Assembly (NCBI GenBank): GCA_041918615.1
Contig: JAYRVH010000089.1
Span: 26,218 to 90,217 of the forward strand
Length of the DNA: 64,000 bases
Source of the DNA: JAEUJM01 sp041918615
GTDB lineage: Bacteria; Actinomycetota; Acidimicrobiia; Acidimicrobiales; DATDAH01
Reading direction: 5' to 3'
Notes under the pieces: generated by a model
What the model was told of the DNA's origin: nothing
Seen by the model: the letters and a program-made list of their open reading frames with translations, nothing else
The model's database searches: none
Translations under genes and position numbers: made by a program
Part shown: positions 25,873 through 35,365 of the stretch, piece after piece
Position numbering within the stretch: the stretch's first letter is position 1
How the letters are laid out: the number at the start of each line of letters is the position of its first letter

Positions 25873-27402
25873 TCACCCGGTCGTCGCGGCTTCGCGTGGC
25901 GTGCTCCGCACGAACGACGCGCAGGCGAGGGCCACCATGCACGCCACGGCGCCGACCAGGTAGGCGTCGCCGTAGGACGCCACTTCGCTCACCACTTCGG
26001 ACCGCGACACCTGCACCGTCTGCATGATCTGGATCCCCGCGAGCAGGCCCACCTCGGTCATCATCTGCTGGGCGGCGCCGACCACGCCCAGGTCGCGTTC
26101 GTCCACCGAGTTCGCAATGGTCGCTGCGGTCGCCGGGAGGGCGGCGCCCGCGCCCACGCCGGCGAGGGCCAGCGCCGACATGATGAACAGGTCGCTCGAC
26201 CCGGGGGCCACGGCGGACATGGCCACCATCGACGCGCCGACGAGCAGGGCGCCGGCGGCGGCAGAGGTGCGCTCGCCGATGCGGATGGTGAGGTAGCCGG
26301 CGAGGGGGCCGGTGACGGCGAAGGCCAGTGGGCGTGCCACCGAGAGCAGCCCGGTCTTGGTCTCGCCGTACCCGAGGACGTTCTGGAGGAGCAGCGGCGT
26401 GAGGATGAACCCCCCCATGTAGGCGAAGTTGATGAACACCTGCACGCCGATGGGGAGGGCGAAGTTCCGGCGTCGGAAGTACTCGAGGGGGATGAGCGGG
26501 TGGGCCACCCGTCGCTCGATCCTCACGAAGAGGCCGAGGAGGACCACGGCCGTCGCGAGCCCGGCCACTACCGGGGCACCGGTCCACCCGACCACGGGGC
26601 CACGGTTGAGGGCGAACAGCAGCGACGTGATACCGGCCGCGAGCGCCACCGACCCCGCCAGGTCGAACGATTCGTGCCCGCCGCTTCGGGTCGTGTCGGG
26701 GAGGACGACGGCCGCGAGCACGAGCGCCGCCAGCATCAGCGGCACCTGGGCCACGAAGATCAGCCGCCAACTGAAGGCTTCGACGAGCGGGCCCCCGATG
26801 ACCACGCCCAGCACCGGCCCACCGGCCATGACGAGCGACCAGTAGCCCAGTGCCTGCACCCGCCGGGCCGGTGGGAACGACCGGTTGATCATGGCCATCG
26901 AAGCAGGACCGGTGGCCGCCCCGATCCCCGCCGCGAGCACCCGGAAGGTGATCAGCGAGCCGACGTTCCACGAGACCGCGGTGAGCCCGGCGAAGAAGGC
27001 CGCGCCCGCCAGTCCGACGAGGTAGATGCGGCGGTAGCCCCAGAGGTCGCCCAGCTTGCCCACCGACGGCCCGAGCACGGCGAAGGCGAGGATCGGCCCG
27101 GTGATCAGCCACGTGAGGCTCGTCTCGGACGCGTCGAGGTCGTCGGCGATCGTGGGGATCGACACGGCGAGGATCGTGATCGTGCAGGTGACGGCCAGCA
27201 GCCCGAAGAGCGCGGTCGCCAGGATGATCCAGGGCCCGCGGTCGTCGCGTCCGAGCTTCCCCTGCACCCGGTGCCGTAGGAGCAGCGGCCACGGGATCGA
27301 GCTCAGTTCCTCGGTGCCGACCGCCTCGATGACCAGGTCCGCGTCGGGTGAACGGGAATGGTGCCCGCTCGCGGACGGGGCACTCTGGTCGACCGGTCCC
27401 AT
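25873..27402 (-). CDS. MFS exporter, DHA2 family (14 TM)
   Basis: About 509 residues with fourteen hydrophobic segments. TWLITGPILAFAVLGPSVGKLGDLWGYRR is the DHA2 motif A region and GPASMAMINRSFPPARR the loop before helix 5; GGPVLGVVIGG is the antiporter motif C. These drug:H+ antiporters export amphiphilic compounds. The frame is open to GTG 27456, but ATG 27402 has GAGGTG just upstream and is preferred. It lies 63 bp downstream of the radical SAM gene at 27466 on the same strand. Export of a product made by the radical SAM pair is possible but unproven. Confidence 0.85.
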   Translation of the reverse strand: MGPVDQSAPSASGHHSRSPDADLVIEAVGTEELSSIPWPLLLRHRVQGKLGRDDRGPWIILATALFGLLAVTCTITILAVSIPTIADDLDASETSLTWLITGPILAFAVLGPSVGKLGDLWGYRRIYLVGLAGAAFFAGLTAVSWNVGSLITFRVLAAGIGAATGPASMAMINRSFPPARRVQALGYWSLVMAGGPVLGVVIGGPLVEAFSWRLIFVAQVPLMLAALVLAAVVLPDTTRSGGHESFDLAGSVALAAGITSLLFALNRGPVVGWTGAPVVAGLATAVVLLGLFVRIERRVAHPLIPLEYFRRRNFALPIGVQVFINFAYMGGFILTPLLLQNVLGYGETKTGLLSVARPLAFAVTGPLAGYLTIRIGERTSAAAGALLVGASMVAMSAVAPGSSDLFIMSALALAGVGAGAALPATAATIANSVDERDLGVVGAAQQMMTEVGLLAGIQIMQTVQVSRSEVVSEVASYGDAYLVGAVACMVALACASFVRSTPREAATTG

Positions 27403-27465
27403 GGGCACCTCAGGGTAAGACGGCACCCGTGCTGTCCCTCGGGCGCTGTCGGCCACGGCCGGAGA

Positions 27466-29013
27466 TCAGGAGGGGGGTTCGGCGGCGCGGGACGCAAAGA
27501 GGATCATGGCGTGGTCTGCGTACCCGTCGACCTCACGCATCGCCACGATGGCGGTGCGGTACTGCATCGTGCCGTAGGTCGAGAGCAGATCGACCTGGCC
27601 ACCGGTGTCCGAGAGCACCTCGTGGTGGGTTCTCGCGCCATGGCGGGTGGCGAGCGCCTCGTCGATCGCCACGGCCGGGCGGCCGATCAACGCTTCGGGC
27701 TCCGCTCCCATGATTTCGGCCGCCGAGGCCGAGCATTCGAGGATCACCTCACCGGGAGCGACGCGGACCATGTGCACGGGGCCCCCGTCGGCGAACGTTT
27801 CAAGGGCCTCTCGGGCGGCGTGGTCGTCCTGGGGACCGCCACCGCGCCGGTCGAACATGAGTGGATCCGGCTCGATCCCCCACAAGGCGTCGTGGTCGGT
27901 GCCGGGGTCGTGGCCTTCCAGCCACGATCCGATCCGGGCGACCTCGGTGCGCCACGTGGCCGCGTTCCGGTCGAGCCCGGCCAGCACCTCGTCGGACTGC
28001 GCCATGAGGAACCGGTGGATCTCCGCGATCTCGGCGCGGTCGAGGCGGGCGATGCTGCAGTGCTCCGGGTAGTGCACCACGCTCACGTTCACCCCGATGC
28101 CACGCTCCTCCGCGAACAGCAGCAGGTCGCCGAACTCGTGGAAGTTCTGCGCCATCAGGCAGAAGTTGAGCGCCAACCCCGTGCCCCTGGCGTGGGCATA
28201 CGCACAGAAGCGGTCGACGTTCGCCATCACCTCGTCGAAGTCCGCATCCACCCGGACGGCGTCGTAGGTCTCCTTGGTGATCCCGTCGATCGAGAACGTG
28301 AAACCCATCGGGATCTTCTCGAGCACCCGCTCGACCCGCTTGTTCCACTGCGTGGCGTTGGTGACCACGTCACAACGGAGATCGGGGGCGACCTCGGCGA
28401 TCAGGTCCCACGCCCGGAAGTTCTCGGCGCCCAGGAACGGCTCACCGCCCGCGAACTGCGCCTCGTCCAGATGCGGGAGGAACAGGCGAAGATCCTCGAA
28501 GAACTCGTCGCCGTACACCCTCGCCAACGGCGGACGGCCCTCCCGGTGGATCCGGATCGACGACGACAGGTCGCCGTTGCACTGGATGCACTGCAAGTTG
28601 CACGAATTCGACAGGTTGAACTCCATGCGCCTGGGCCACGCCCCGCTGTCGGGATCAGCCGTCAGGTGGCCGGCGACCGCCTCGAACCGCAGCGGATAGG
28701 CCGAGTCCTGCCCTTCGACCGAGACCTCCCACGCGCACCCCTGGCAGCCGCGGGAGTAGTCGTCGACCGCCAGATGCTCCTCCAACACCCGGCGACACTC
28801 ACCCCGCCAGATGTCGAGCAAGCGCTCGGAGCGGACGTTGCCAAGGGGAAAGGCGACGTTCCGACAGCACGCACGCACGTCACCGTCGGGCTGGAAGTAC
28901 AACTGCACCGACGGCGCGTAACAAGCCGAGTAGGCGCGGCCGCCGGGTTGCCCAGGAACAGACGAGGCGCCGGGTGACCACACCGAAACGCCGCTGCCGG
29001 CCATTGGCTGCAT
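27466..29013 (-). CDS. N-twitch radical SAM protein with C-terminal PAS-like domain (copy A)
   Basis: About 515 residues. An N-terminal twitch/SPASM-like half-domain has C31, C49, C50, C90 and C93 (SACYAPSVQLYFQPDGDVRACCRN and GCQGCAWEV), which should hold an auxiliary Fe-S cluster. The radical SAM motif CNLQCIQC follows (C138, C142, C145), with GGEP near 185. A C-terminal segment of about 110 residues (ILECSASAAEIMGAEPEALIGRP) resembles a PAS sensor domain. Most SPASM proteins carry the cluster domain after the radical SAM core; here it comes first. The product is probably a modified peptide or protein, but no precursor peptide is visible. ATG 29013 or 29004 could be the start. It follows a close paralogue by 52 bp and precedes an MFS exporter. 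Confidence 0.82.
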   Translation of the reverse strand: MQPMAGSGVSVWSPGASSVPGQPGGRAYSACYAPSVQLYFQPDGDVRACCRNVAFPLGNVRSERLLDIWRGECRRVLEEHLAVDDYSRGCQGCAWEVSVEGQDSAYPLRFEAVAGHLTADPDSGAWPRRMEFNLSNSCNLQCIQCNGDLSSSIRIHREGRPPLARVYGDEFFEDLRLFLPHLDEAQFAGGEPFLGAENFRAWDLIAEVAPDLRCDVVTNATQWNKRVERVLEKIPMGFTFSIDGITKETYDAVRVDADFDEVMANVDRFCAYAHARGTGLALNFCLMAQNFHEFGDLLLFAEERGIGVNVSVVHYPEHCSIARLDRAEIAEIHRFLMAQSDEVLAGLDRNAATWRTEVARIGSWLEGHDPGTDHDALWGIEPDPLMFDRRGGGPQDDHAAREALETFADGGPVHMVRVAPGEVILECSASAAEIMGAEPEALIGRPAVAIDEALATRHGARTHHEVLSDTGGQVDLLSTYGTMQYRTAIVAMREVDGYADHAMILFASRAAEPPS

Positions 29014-29065
29014 CGCGGGAACGCTACCGCAACCAGGGCCCAGAGCTACCGGCCCTGGGGGCCGC

Positions 29066-30598
29066 TCAGCGGCGGGCGGGCCGGGAGGCCAACAAGATCC
29101 GTGCGCTGTCGGCAAAGCCGGTCTCGTCGCGTAGGGCCACGAGGGTGGTCCGCAGCTCGGTGTCGCCGAAGGTGGCCATCATGTCGATCTGGTCACCGCT
29201 CTCCGAAAGCACCTCCTGAGCGCCCATCGCACCATGACGGGCAGCCATCAGATCCGTGAGGACGGTCGCTGATCGACCGACCAGCTCGCCGGGATCCACT
29301 CCCACCAGTTCGGCGGCAGCGTGCGAGCACTCGACGATCGTGTCGCCCGAACCGACGTCCACCGTGCGCACCGCACCGTCGTCGGCGAACGATGCCAACG
29401 ACTTCCGGGCGGCACGGTCGTCATGGGGGCCGGCACCCCACACGGAGAAGTCGAGGGGCCCGCCGCCCATCCCCCACAGCTCGGTGTGGTCGGTGCCGGG
29501 GTCGTGGCCCTCCAGCCACGAGCCGATCCGGGCGACCTCGGTCCGCCACGTCGCCGCGTTCTGGTCGAGCCCGGCCAGCACCTCGTCGGACTGCGCCACG
29601 AGGAACCGATGGATCTCGGCGATCTCGGCGCGGTCGAGGCGGGCGATGCTGCAGTGCTCCGGGTAGTGCACCACGCTCACGTTCGCCGCGATGCCACGCT
29701 CCTCCGCGAACAGCAACAGGTCGCCGAACTCGTGGAAGTTCTGCGCCATCAGGCAGAAGTTCAACATCAACCCCGTGCCCCTGGCGTGGGCGTAGGAGCA
29801 GAAGCGCTCGACGTTGGCCATCACCTCGTCGAAGTCCGCGTCGACGCGGACCGCGTCGTAGGTCTCCTTGGTGATCCCGTCGATCGAGAACGCGAAGCTC
29901 ATCGCGATCTCCTCGAGCACCCGCTCGACCCGCTTGTTCCACTGGGTGGCGTTGGTGACCACCCAACAACGCAGATCGGGGGCCACCTCCGCGATCAGGT
30001 CCCACGCCCGGAAGTTCTCCGCCCCCAGGAACGGCTCACCACCCGCGAACTGGGCCTCGTCCAGATGCGGGAGGAACAGGCGTAGATCCTCGAAGAACTC
30101 GTCGCCGTACACCTTCGGCAACGGCGGCCGGCCCTCACGGTGGATACGGATGGACGACGACAGGTCGCCGTTGCACTGGATGCACTGCAGATTGCACGAG
30201 TTCGACAGGTTGAACTCCATGCGCCTCGGCCACGCCCCGCTCTCGGGATCAGCGGTCAGGTGGCCGGCAGCCGCCTCGAAGGTCTGTGGATACGAGCCTT
30301 CCCGGCCCTCGCCCGACACCTCCCACTCGCACCCCCGACAGCCGTGCGAGTAGTCGTCGACCGCCAGGCGCTCCTGCAACACCCGGCGACGAGGCCCGTT
30401 CCAGATGTCGATCAACCGATCCGAGCCCACGTTGCCCAACGGGTAGATCATGTTCCGACAGCACGCACGCACGTCACCGTCGGGCTGGAAGTACAGCTGC
30501 ACCGACGGCGCGTAACACGCCGAATACGGCCGAGGTGACGCCTCGCGGCCCAGACGCGACAAGGCTCCCCTCAGACCGACGGGAATGGCTCTGAGCAC
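29066..30598 (-). CDS. N-twitch radical SAM protein with C-terminal PAS-like domain (copy B)
   Basis: About 510 residues with the same architecture as the gene at 27466: SACYAPSVQLYFQPDGDVRACCRN, GCRGCEWEV, the radical SAM motif CNLQCIQCNGD, GGEPFLG, and a C-terminal PAS-like region (IVECSHAAAELVGVDPGELVGR). Over the first 400 residues the two proteins are nearly identical, while the PAS-like tails differ at about half of the positions. The N-terminal leaders (ALRAIPVGLRGALSRLG here) are unrelated. GTG at 30598 is preceded by GGTGGAG at suitable spacing. It is the first gene of a probable operon with copy A and the MFS exporter. The function is unknown; peptide modification is an inference from the family. 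Confidence 0.82.
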   Translation of the reverse strand: MLRAIPVGLRGALSRLGREASPRPYSACYAPSVQLYFQPDGDVRACCRNMIYPLGNVGSDRLIDIWNGPRRRVLQERLAVDDYSHGCRGCEWEVSGEGREGSYPQTFEAAAGHLTADPESGAWPRRMEFNLSNSCNLQCIQCNGDLSSSIRIHREGRPPLPKVYGDEFFEDLRLFLPHLDEAQFAGGEPFLGAENFRAWDLIAEVAPDLRCWVVTNATQWNKRVERVLEEIAMSFAFSIDGITKETYDAVRVDADFDEVMANVERFCSYAHARGTGLMLNFCLMAQNFHEFGDLLLFAEERGIAANVSVVHYPEHCSIARLDRAEIAEIHRFLVAQSDEVLAGLDQNAATWRTEVARIGSWLEGHDPGTDHTELWGMGGGPLDFSVWGAGPHDDRAARKSLASFADDGAVRTVDVGSGDTIVECSHAAAELVGVDPGELVGRSATVLTDLMAARHGAMGAQEVLSESGDQIDMMATFGDTELRTTLVALRDETGFADSARILLASRPARR

Positions 30599-30720
30599 AT
30601 TCGGCTCCACCCCTCGGACCCTAACAGGACCGATCAGCCGCGGGACCGGGAACGACACGGTCAGGGCCACCGTTGTCGGCTCTGCGGGATGACAACCGCC
30701 CACCGGCCTCGCATCTGCTG

Positions 30721-32784
30721 TCAGTTGGCGCTGGAGGCCCCTCGCCGCTGCGTGATGATCACGATGCTGGTGTCGCGGTCGACCTGCAGGCCGGCGGCCG
30801 GATCGGTGCCGGTGACGACGCCATTGGGTGGGCCCTCGACACCGTCGACGAGCAGCCCGGCGTCCTCGAGAGCGGCCTGCGCCGCGGCAACCGTGTCGCC
30901 GGAAACGTCGGGGACGATGACCGGCTCGGGCCCGAGGGACACGAGGACCACCACCTCGCTGTCACGGGGCACCAGGCTGCCGCCGGCCGGGTTCGTGCCG
31001 ATGACACTGCCTTCGGGAACGGTGTCGCTGTAGTCGTCGCCCCGCACGGCCTGCAGCTGGACCTCCTGGAGCCGGGCCGCCACCTCGTCGAAACCGAGGC
31101 CGGCACCGGCCATGCCCTCGGGAACGGCACGCGGTCGCGGTCCCTTGGAGACGACCAGGGGCACCCGGGCACCCGATGGCACCTCGTCGTAGATCAACGA
31201 CTGCCCGAGCACGATGCCCGCCGGCACGAGCTCACCCCACTTCTCGCTCACCACCCCCGGCCGCAGGCCGACCGCGTCGAGGGCGGCCTCGGCCTCGCCA
31301 GCCGTCAAACCGTCGAGCCCGTCGGGAACGGTGACGAGCTCGGGACCGCGCGACACCGTCACCCGGAAGGTGTGACCCTCCCGCAGCTGGGAGCCCGGCC
31401 CAGGGTCCTGGGCGACGATCTCGCCCGAGCGGGTTCCGTCGCTGCGGGTCGACACCCGTTCGACCGACCAGCCGTTCCCGTCCACCAGGGCGGGCAGGTC
31501 CCCGACATCGAGACCCTGCACCTGCGGCACCTCGTGGCGCGGCCGCAGGGCTTCACGCAGGGCGAGCCCCCCTGCCACGACAAGCGCCAGCGCCACGAGG
31601 CCGGCGACCACCGTCACCGCCATCGGCCGGCGGGAGCGTCCTCCGGCGGGCGGCTCGGCGTCGGGTGCGGCCTCGGCTTCCGCCTCGGCCGCGACATGCT
31701 CTGCCCCCGGAGCCGCGACATCCGCGTGGGCGACGGCCGCCCGGGCGGTCCGGCGGGCAGCGAACGCCGACCGCATGCGTCGGCTGAACGACGGCGGCTC
31801 CGCCACCACGGGACCGGGGGGCGGCTCGTCCGCCTCGGCCGGCACGACGGGCGGAGCATCGGACGGGTCGTCCGGGAGCCAGGTGGGGTCCGGGTCGACG
31901 AACGGGGCGAGTTCATCGACCGGGAACGCGCCCGCGAGCGGCAGCGGCTCGGGCGCGTCGAGCTCCTCACCGAGACGGACGAACCGCGCGGCCAGCTCGG
32001 CGGCGTCGGGGCGGTCGTCGGGATCAGGCCGCCCTGCCCGCTCGAGCACACCGCCGAGAACGCCCATCTCGGGACCGAGACCGAGCGGGGTGTCGACCCG
32101 GGCCATGAGCGTTCCGATGGTGGTGTCCGCCGCGAACGGCACCTGTCCGGTGACCGCCTCGACGAGCACCAGCGCCAACGAATAGACGTCGCCCTTCCCC
32201 GTGACGGGTTGCCCCTGCACCTGTTCAGGCGACGCGTACCGAGCCGTTCCGAGGACCGCGCCCGAAGGCTCGGTCCAGGCCGCCTCGGCCAACGCCCGCG
32301 CCACCCCGAAGTCGGCGACGCGGAGGCGCCCGTCATCGCCGAACAGGAGGTTGGCGGGCTTGATGTCCCGATGGACGAAGCCCTGCCGATGGGCGAAGTC
32401 GAGGCCCCTCGCCGCCTCGAGGCCGACCACCAGGGCCTGGGCAACGCTGAGACGATGCCCCTGGTCGAGCATGGCACGAAGGCTTCCGCCACCCACGAAC
32501 TCGGTGACCAGATAGGGGCCGTCGTCGTTGCCGGAGTCGAGCAGGGTGACGATGTTGGGATGGCTGAGCTTGGCCGAGGCCTGCGCTTCGGCCCGGAACC
32601 GGCGGAGGAACGTCTGGTCGTCGGCCAAGGCGGGGTGCAGCACCTTGACGGCCACACGCCGCCGCAACCTGATGTCGTCGGCGAGGAACACCTGAGCCGA
32701 GGACCCGGTGCCGATCGGGGCGACCAGGCGGTAGCGGTCACCCAGGACGCGACCGATCTGGTCGGTCATCTGGGACAGCAGCAT
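30721..32784 (-). CDS. serine/threonine protein kinase with PASTA repeats (PknB type)
   Basis: 687 residues. The kinase domain (about 15-280) has the glycine loop IGTGSSAQVF, K47 in VAVKVL, HRDIKPANLL with D140, DFGVAR with D158 and GTARYASPEQ. A Pro/Ala-rich acidic juxtamembrane region follows, then one TM helix (VTVVAGLVALALVVAGGLAL, near 390-410). The extracellular part holds about four PASTA repeats, recognisable by V-P-x-V/L starts, which bind peptidoglycan fragments. Such kinases couple cell-wall state to growth and division. ATG 32784 is chosen, with MTDQ at 32769 as the alternative. The neighbourhood lacks the usual ftsW/pbp/phosphatase genes; only ligA and a small membrane protein are near. 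Confidence 0.92.
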   Translation of the reverse strand: MLLSQMTDQIGRVLGDRYRLVAPIGTGSSAQVFLADDIRLRRRVAVKVLHPALADDQTFLRRFRAEAQASAKLSHPNIVTLLDSGNDDGPYLVTEFVGGGSLRAMLDQGHRLSVAQALVVGLEAARGLDFAHRQGFVHRDIKPANLLFGDDGRLRVADFGVARALAEAAWTEPSGAVLGTARYASPEQVQGQPVTGKGDVYSLALVLVEAVTGQVPFAADTTIGTLMARVDTPLGLGPEMGVLGGVLERAGRPDPDDRPDAAELAARFVRLGEELDAPEPLPLAGAFPVDELAPFVDPDPTWLPDDPSDAPPVVPAEADEPPPGPVVAEPPSFSRRMRSAFAARRTARAAVAHADVAAPGAEHVAAEAEAEAAPDAEPPAGGRSRRPMAVTVVAGLVALALVVAGGLALREALRPRHEVPQVQGLDVGDLPALVDGNGWSVERVSTRSDGTRSGEIVAQDPGPGSQLREGHTFRVTVSRGPELVTVPDGLDGLTAGEAEAALDAVGLRPGVVSEKWGELVPAGIVLGQSLIYDEVPSGARVPLVVSKGPRPRAVPEGMAGAGLGFDEVAARLQEVQLQAVRGDDYSDTVPEGSVIGTNPAGGSLVPRDSEVVVLVSLGPEPVIVPDVSGDTVAAAQAALEDAGLLVDGVEGPPNGVVTGTDPAAGLQVDRDTSIVIITQRRGASSAN

Positions 32785-32838
32785 CGCCTCGGATCGTATC
32801 GGCTGGGTTTTCGGGACCTGCGGACCCACAATGGTGGT

Positions 32839-33243
32839 GTGGTCACTCCCCGTCGCATCGTCCTCGCCCTCGTGGTCCTCGCCGGTCTCGGCGCCATCGT
32901 GTTGGCCTTCAGCCGCACAGAGACCAGCGGCGGCGCGGACGACATCACCATCAGCGGCGGCGACAACGCGGTGGAGGCGCTCATCCCCGGCCGGAACGCC
33001 CAGACCCTGAGCCAGAGCGAGGTCGGTATCGACCTGAGCGCGGGCTGGACGGGCACCTTGTTGCTCAACGGCGTCGAACTGGGAGCCGACGAGGTGGACC
33101 GCGTCGACGCGCTGAACCAGCTGCTCCACCGGCCCCCGGACGGCCTCGAGTCGGGCCGCAACTGCGTTCGGGCGTTGATCTGGCGGTCGTCCGAGTCACG
33201 GGACCAGGGCCGCAACGTCGACTGGTGCTTCGACGTCACCTAG
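32839..33243 (+). CDS. small single-pass membrane protein, function unknown
   Basis: 134 residues. One hydrophobic helix (RIVLALVVLAGLGAIVLAF, 6-24) is followed by an extracytoplasmic domain of about 110 residues with two cysteines (NCVRALIW and VDWCFDVT) that could pair. The part VEALIPGRNAQTLSQSEVGIDLSAGWTGTLLLNGVEL suggests a small beta-rich fold. I do not recognise the family. GTG at 32839 is the only start that precedes the helix closely, and no Shine-Dalgarno is visible. It diverges from pknB over 54 bp and so may share its control, a hint that it belongs to the same envelope function. Confidence 0.7.
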   Translation: MVTPRRIVLALVVLAGLGAIVLAFSRTETSGGADDITISGGDNAVEALIPGRNAQTLSQSEVGIDLSAGWTGTLLLNGVELGADEVDRVDALNQLLHRPPDGLESGRNCVRALIWRSSESRDQGRNVDWCFDVT

Positions 33244-33298
33244 ATCGACTGCAGGCCGCAGGCGTCGGACGTGAGTCGTCCGGCGGAGCTGACAACGG

Positions 33299-35359
33299 TC
33301 AGGGCAGCTCGCCGGTCTCCAGCAGGATCCTGAAGCCGGCCTCGTCCAGCACCGGGACCCCGAGGTCCTCGGCTCTGGTGAGCTTCGATGCGCCGGGGTC
33401 CACGCCGACCACGACCGCAGTGGTCTTCTTCGAGACGCTGCCCGGTGCCCTGCCGCCTCGAGCCTTGATGGCCTCGGTGGCCCCCTCGCGGCTGAACCCG
33501 TCGAGCGTGCCGGTCACGACCACCGACTTCCCGTTGAGCGTCTGCGCCACCACGGGCGCCGCGGGCCCCTCGAAGTTGAGGCCGGCGTGGCGAAGCCGGT
33601 CGATGACCGACCGGTTCTCGTCGTCGGCGAAGAAGCGATGCACACTCCGGGCGATGATCGGGCCCACTCCCGGGACGGCGGCGATTGCGTCCTCGGGAGC
33701 GGCCACGATGGCGTCGAGGTGCCCGAAGTGCTGCGCCAGGACCGCGCTGCCCGCACCGCCCAGGTGGGCGATGTTGAGGCCCACCAACAGGTTGGCCAAG
33801 GGCCGCTGCTTCGACGCCTCGATGGCCGAGGCCAGGTTGCGCACCGACGTCTCGCCGAAACCCTCGAGGCCACTGATGCGGTCGAAGTCGAGCTCGTAGA
33901 GGTCGGCGACGTCGTCGACGAGGCCGAGCTCGGCAAACAGGCGGACGGTCTGCTCACCGAGCCCCTCGATGTCCATCGCTCCCCGCGAGGCGAAGTGCCC
34001 GATCGCACCGGCTCGTCTCGCGGGGCATCGCCCGTTCGGGCAGAAGGTGGCACTCTCGCCGTCCAGCCGCAGCAACGTGTGGCCGCAGGCGGGGCATTCG
34101 GTGGGGAACTCCCACTCGGGGAGGCCGTCGGGGCGGTCGGCGAGCACGGGGCCGACGACCTCGGGGATGACGTCGCCCGCCTTGCGGACCACGACGGTGT
34201 CACCCGGGCGCACGTCCTTCGCCCTGACCTGGTCCTGGTTGTGCAGGGTGGCCAGGCCCACCGTCGACCCCCCCACGAACACAGGCTCGAGCTCCGCGAA
34301 CGGTGTGGCCTTGCCGGTGCGGCCGATGGAGACCGAGATGGCGACGAGCCGGGTGGTTCGCTCCTCCGGTGGGAACTTGTAGGCAATGGCCCACCGCGGC
34401 GCCTTGCTCGTGGCGCCGAGGAGGGTGCGGGTCGCCAGGTCGTCCACCTTCACCACGACGCCGTCGATCTCGTAGTCGAGGTCGTGACGGTGGTCCTCCC
34501 AGCGACGACAGAACGCGTGCACGGCCTCGAGGCTGTCGAGCGTCGCTATCTCGGGGTTCACCGGCAGGCCCAGCCCGGCCAGCCAGGCCAGGGTCTCGCT
34601 GTGACGCTCGAAGGCCGGACCGCCCTGCACCTCGCCGAGCTGGTACGACCACCACGAGAGCTCACGGCTGGCGGTGACCGACGAGTCCTTCTGGCGGAGG
34701 GAGCCCGCCGCCGAGTTCCTGGGGTTGACGAACAGGCGCCCACCGGCTTCGTCCTGGCGCCGATTGAGCGCCTCGAAGGCCGCCACAGGCATGTACACCT
34801 CGCCCCGCACCTCCAGCACGGGCGGGGCGCCGTCGGGCAGGAGCCGTGGGACGGTGGCCAGGGTGGCGACGTTGGCGGTGACGTCCTCGCCCGCCCGACC
34901 GTCGCCGCGCGTCGCCGCCTGCACGTAGTGGCCGCCCTCGTAGCGGATCGACATGGCCACACCGTCGATCTTCAGCTCGCACACGTAGCGGACCGACGCG
35001 CCGTCCGCGTCCGGGGCGCCGGGCTCACCGCCCTGGCCGGCCGCGAGGCGACGTTCGAGCCGCGCCCCCCAGGCGATCAGCTCGTCGGCGGAGAAGGCGT
35101 TGTCGAGCGACATCATGGGTTGGCGGTGGACCACCGGGGCGAAGAGCGCGGACGGCGCACTCCCGACCCGCTGGGTGGGCGACCCGGGCGTGATCAGCTC
35201 GGGGAACTCGCCTTCGAGCGCCTGGAGCTCACGGACGAGGGCGTCGTAGTCCGCATCCGAGATCTCGGGGGCGTCGAGCTCGTGGTAGCGACGGTTGTGG
35301 TGCTCGATCTGCGCGCGGAGCGCGTCGACCCGGCCGGCCACCTCGGCGATCTCGGCCAC
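33299..35359 (-). CDS. ligA: NAD+-dependent DNA ligase
   Basis: 686 residues. LigA seals nicks in DNA using NAD+ and is essential for replication and repair. The adenylated lysine is K130 in CELKIDGVAMS. YHELDAPEISDADYD is the NAD-binding Ia domain, and FVGGSTVGLATLHN and RAKDVRPGDTVVVRKAGDVIPEV form the OB fold. The zinc finger has CPACGHTLL and CPNGRCPAR, the HhH domain IEGLGEQTV, and the C-terminal BRCT domain GKSVVVTGTLDGFSREGATEAI. All domains are present. GTG at 35359 lies 6 nt after the stop of the MetE-like gene, so the two are cotranscribed. Confidence 0.97.
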   Translation of the reverse strand: MAEIAEVAGRVDALRAQIEHHNRRYHELDAPEISDADYDALVRELQALEGEFPELITPGSPTQRVGSAPSALFAPVVHRQPMMSLDNAFSADELIAWGARLERRLAAGQGGEPGAPDADGASVRYVCELKIDGVAMSIRYEGGHYVQAATRGDGRAGEDVTANVATLATVPRLLPDGAPPVLEVRGEVYMPVAAFEALNRRQDEAGGRLFVNPRNSAAGSLRQKDSSVTASRELSWWSYQLGEVQGGPAFERHSETLAWLAGLGLPVNPEIATLDSLEAVHAFCRRWEDHRHDLDYEIDGVVVKVDDLATRTLLGATSKAPRWAIAYKFPPEERTTRLVAISVSIGRTGKATPFAELEPVFVGGSTVGLATLHNQDQVRAKDVRPGDTVVVRKAGDVIPEVVGPVLADRPDGLPEWEFPTECPACGHTLLRLDGESATFCPNGRCPARRAGAIGHFASRGAMDIEGLGEQTVRLFAELGLVDDVADLYELDFDRISGLEGFGETSVRNLASAIEASKQRPLANLLVGLNIAHLGGAGSAVLAQHFGHLDAIVAAPEDAIAAVPGVGPIIARSVHRFFADDENRSVIDRLRHAGLNFEGPAAPVVAQTLNGKSVVVTGTLDGFSREGATEAIKARGGRAPGSVSKKTTAVVVGVDPGASKLTRAEDLGVPVLDEAGFRILLETGELP

Positions 35360-35365
35360 GGCCGT

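Noticed and set aside
30654..30714. A 17-codon frame (ATG at 30714, minus strand, MRGRWAVVIPQSRQRWP) between pknB and the radical SAM pair, considered as a precursor peptide
   Set aside because: It overlaps a small GTTGTC/GACAAC stem, has no clear ribosome-binding site, and lacks Cys/Thr/Ser/Gly-rich core features; nothing similar precedes the second radical SAM gene.
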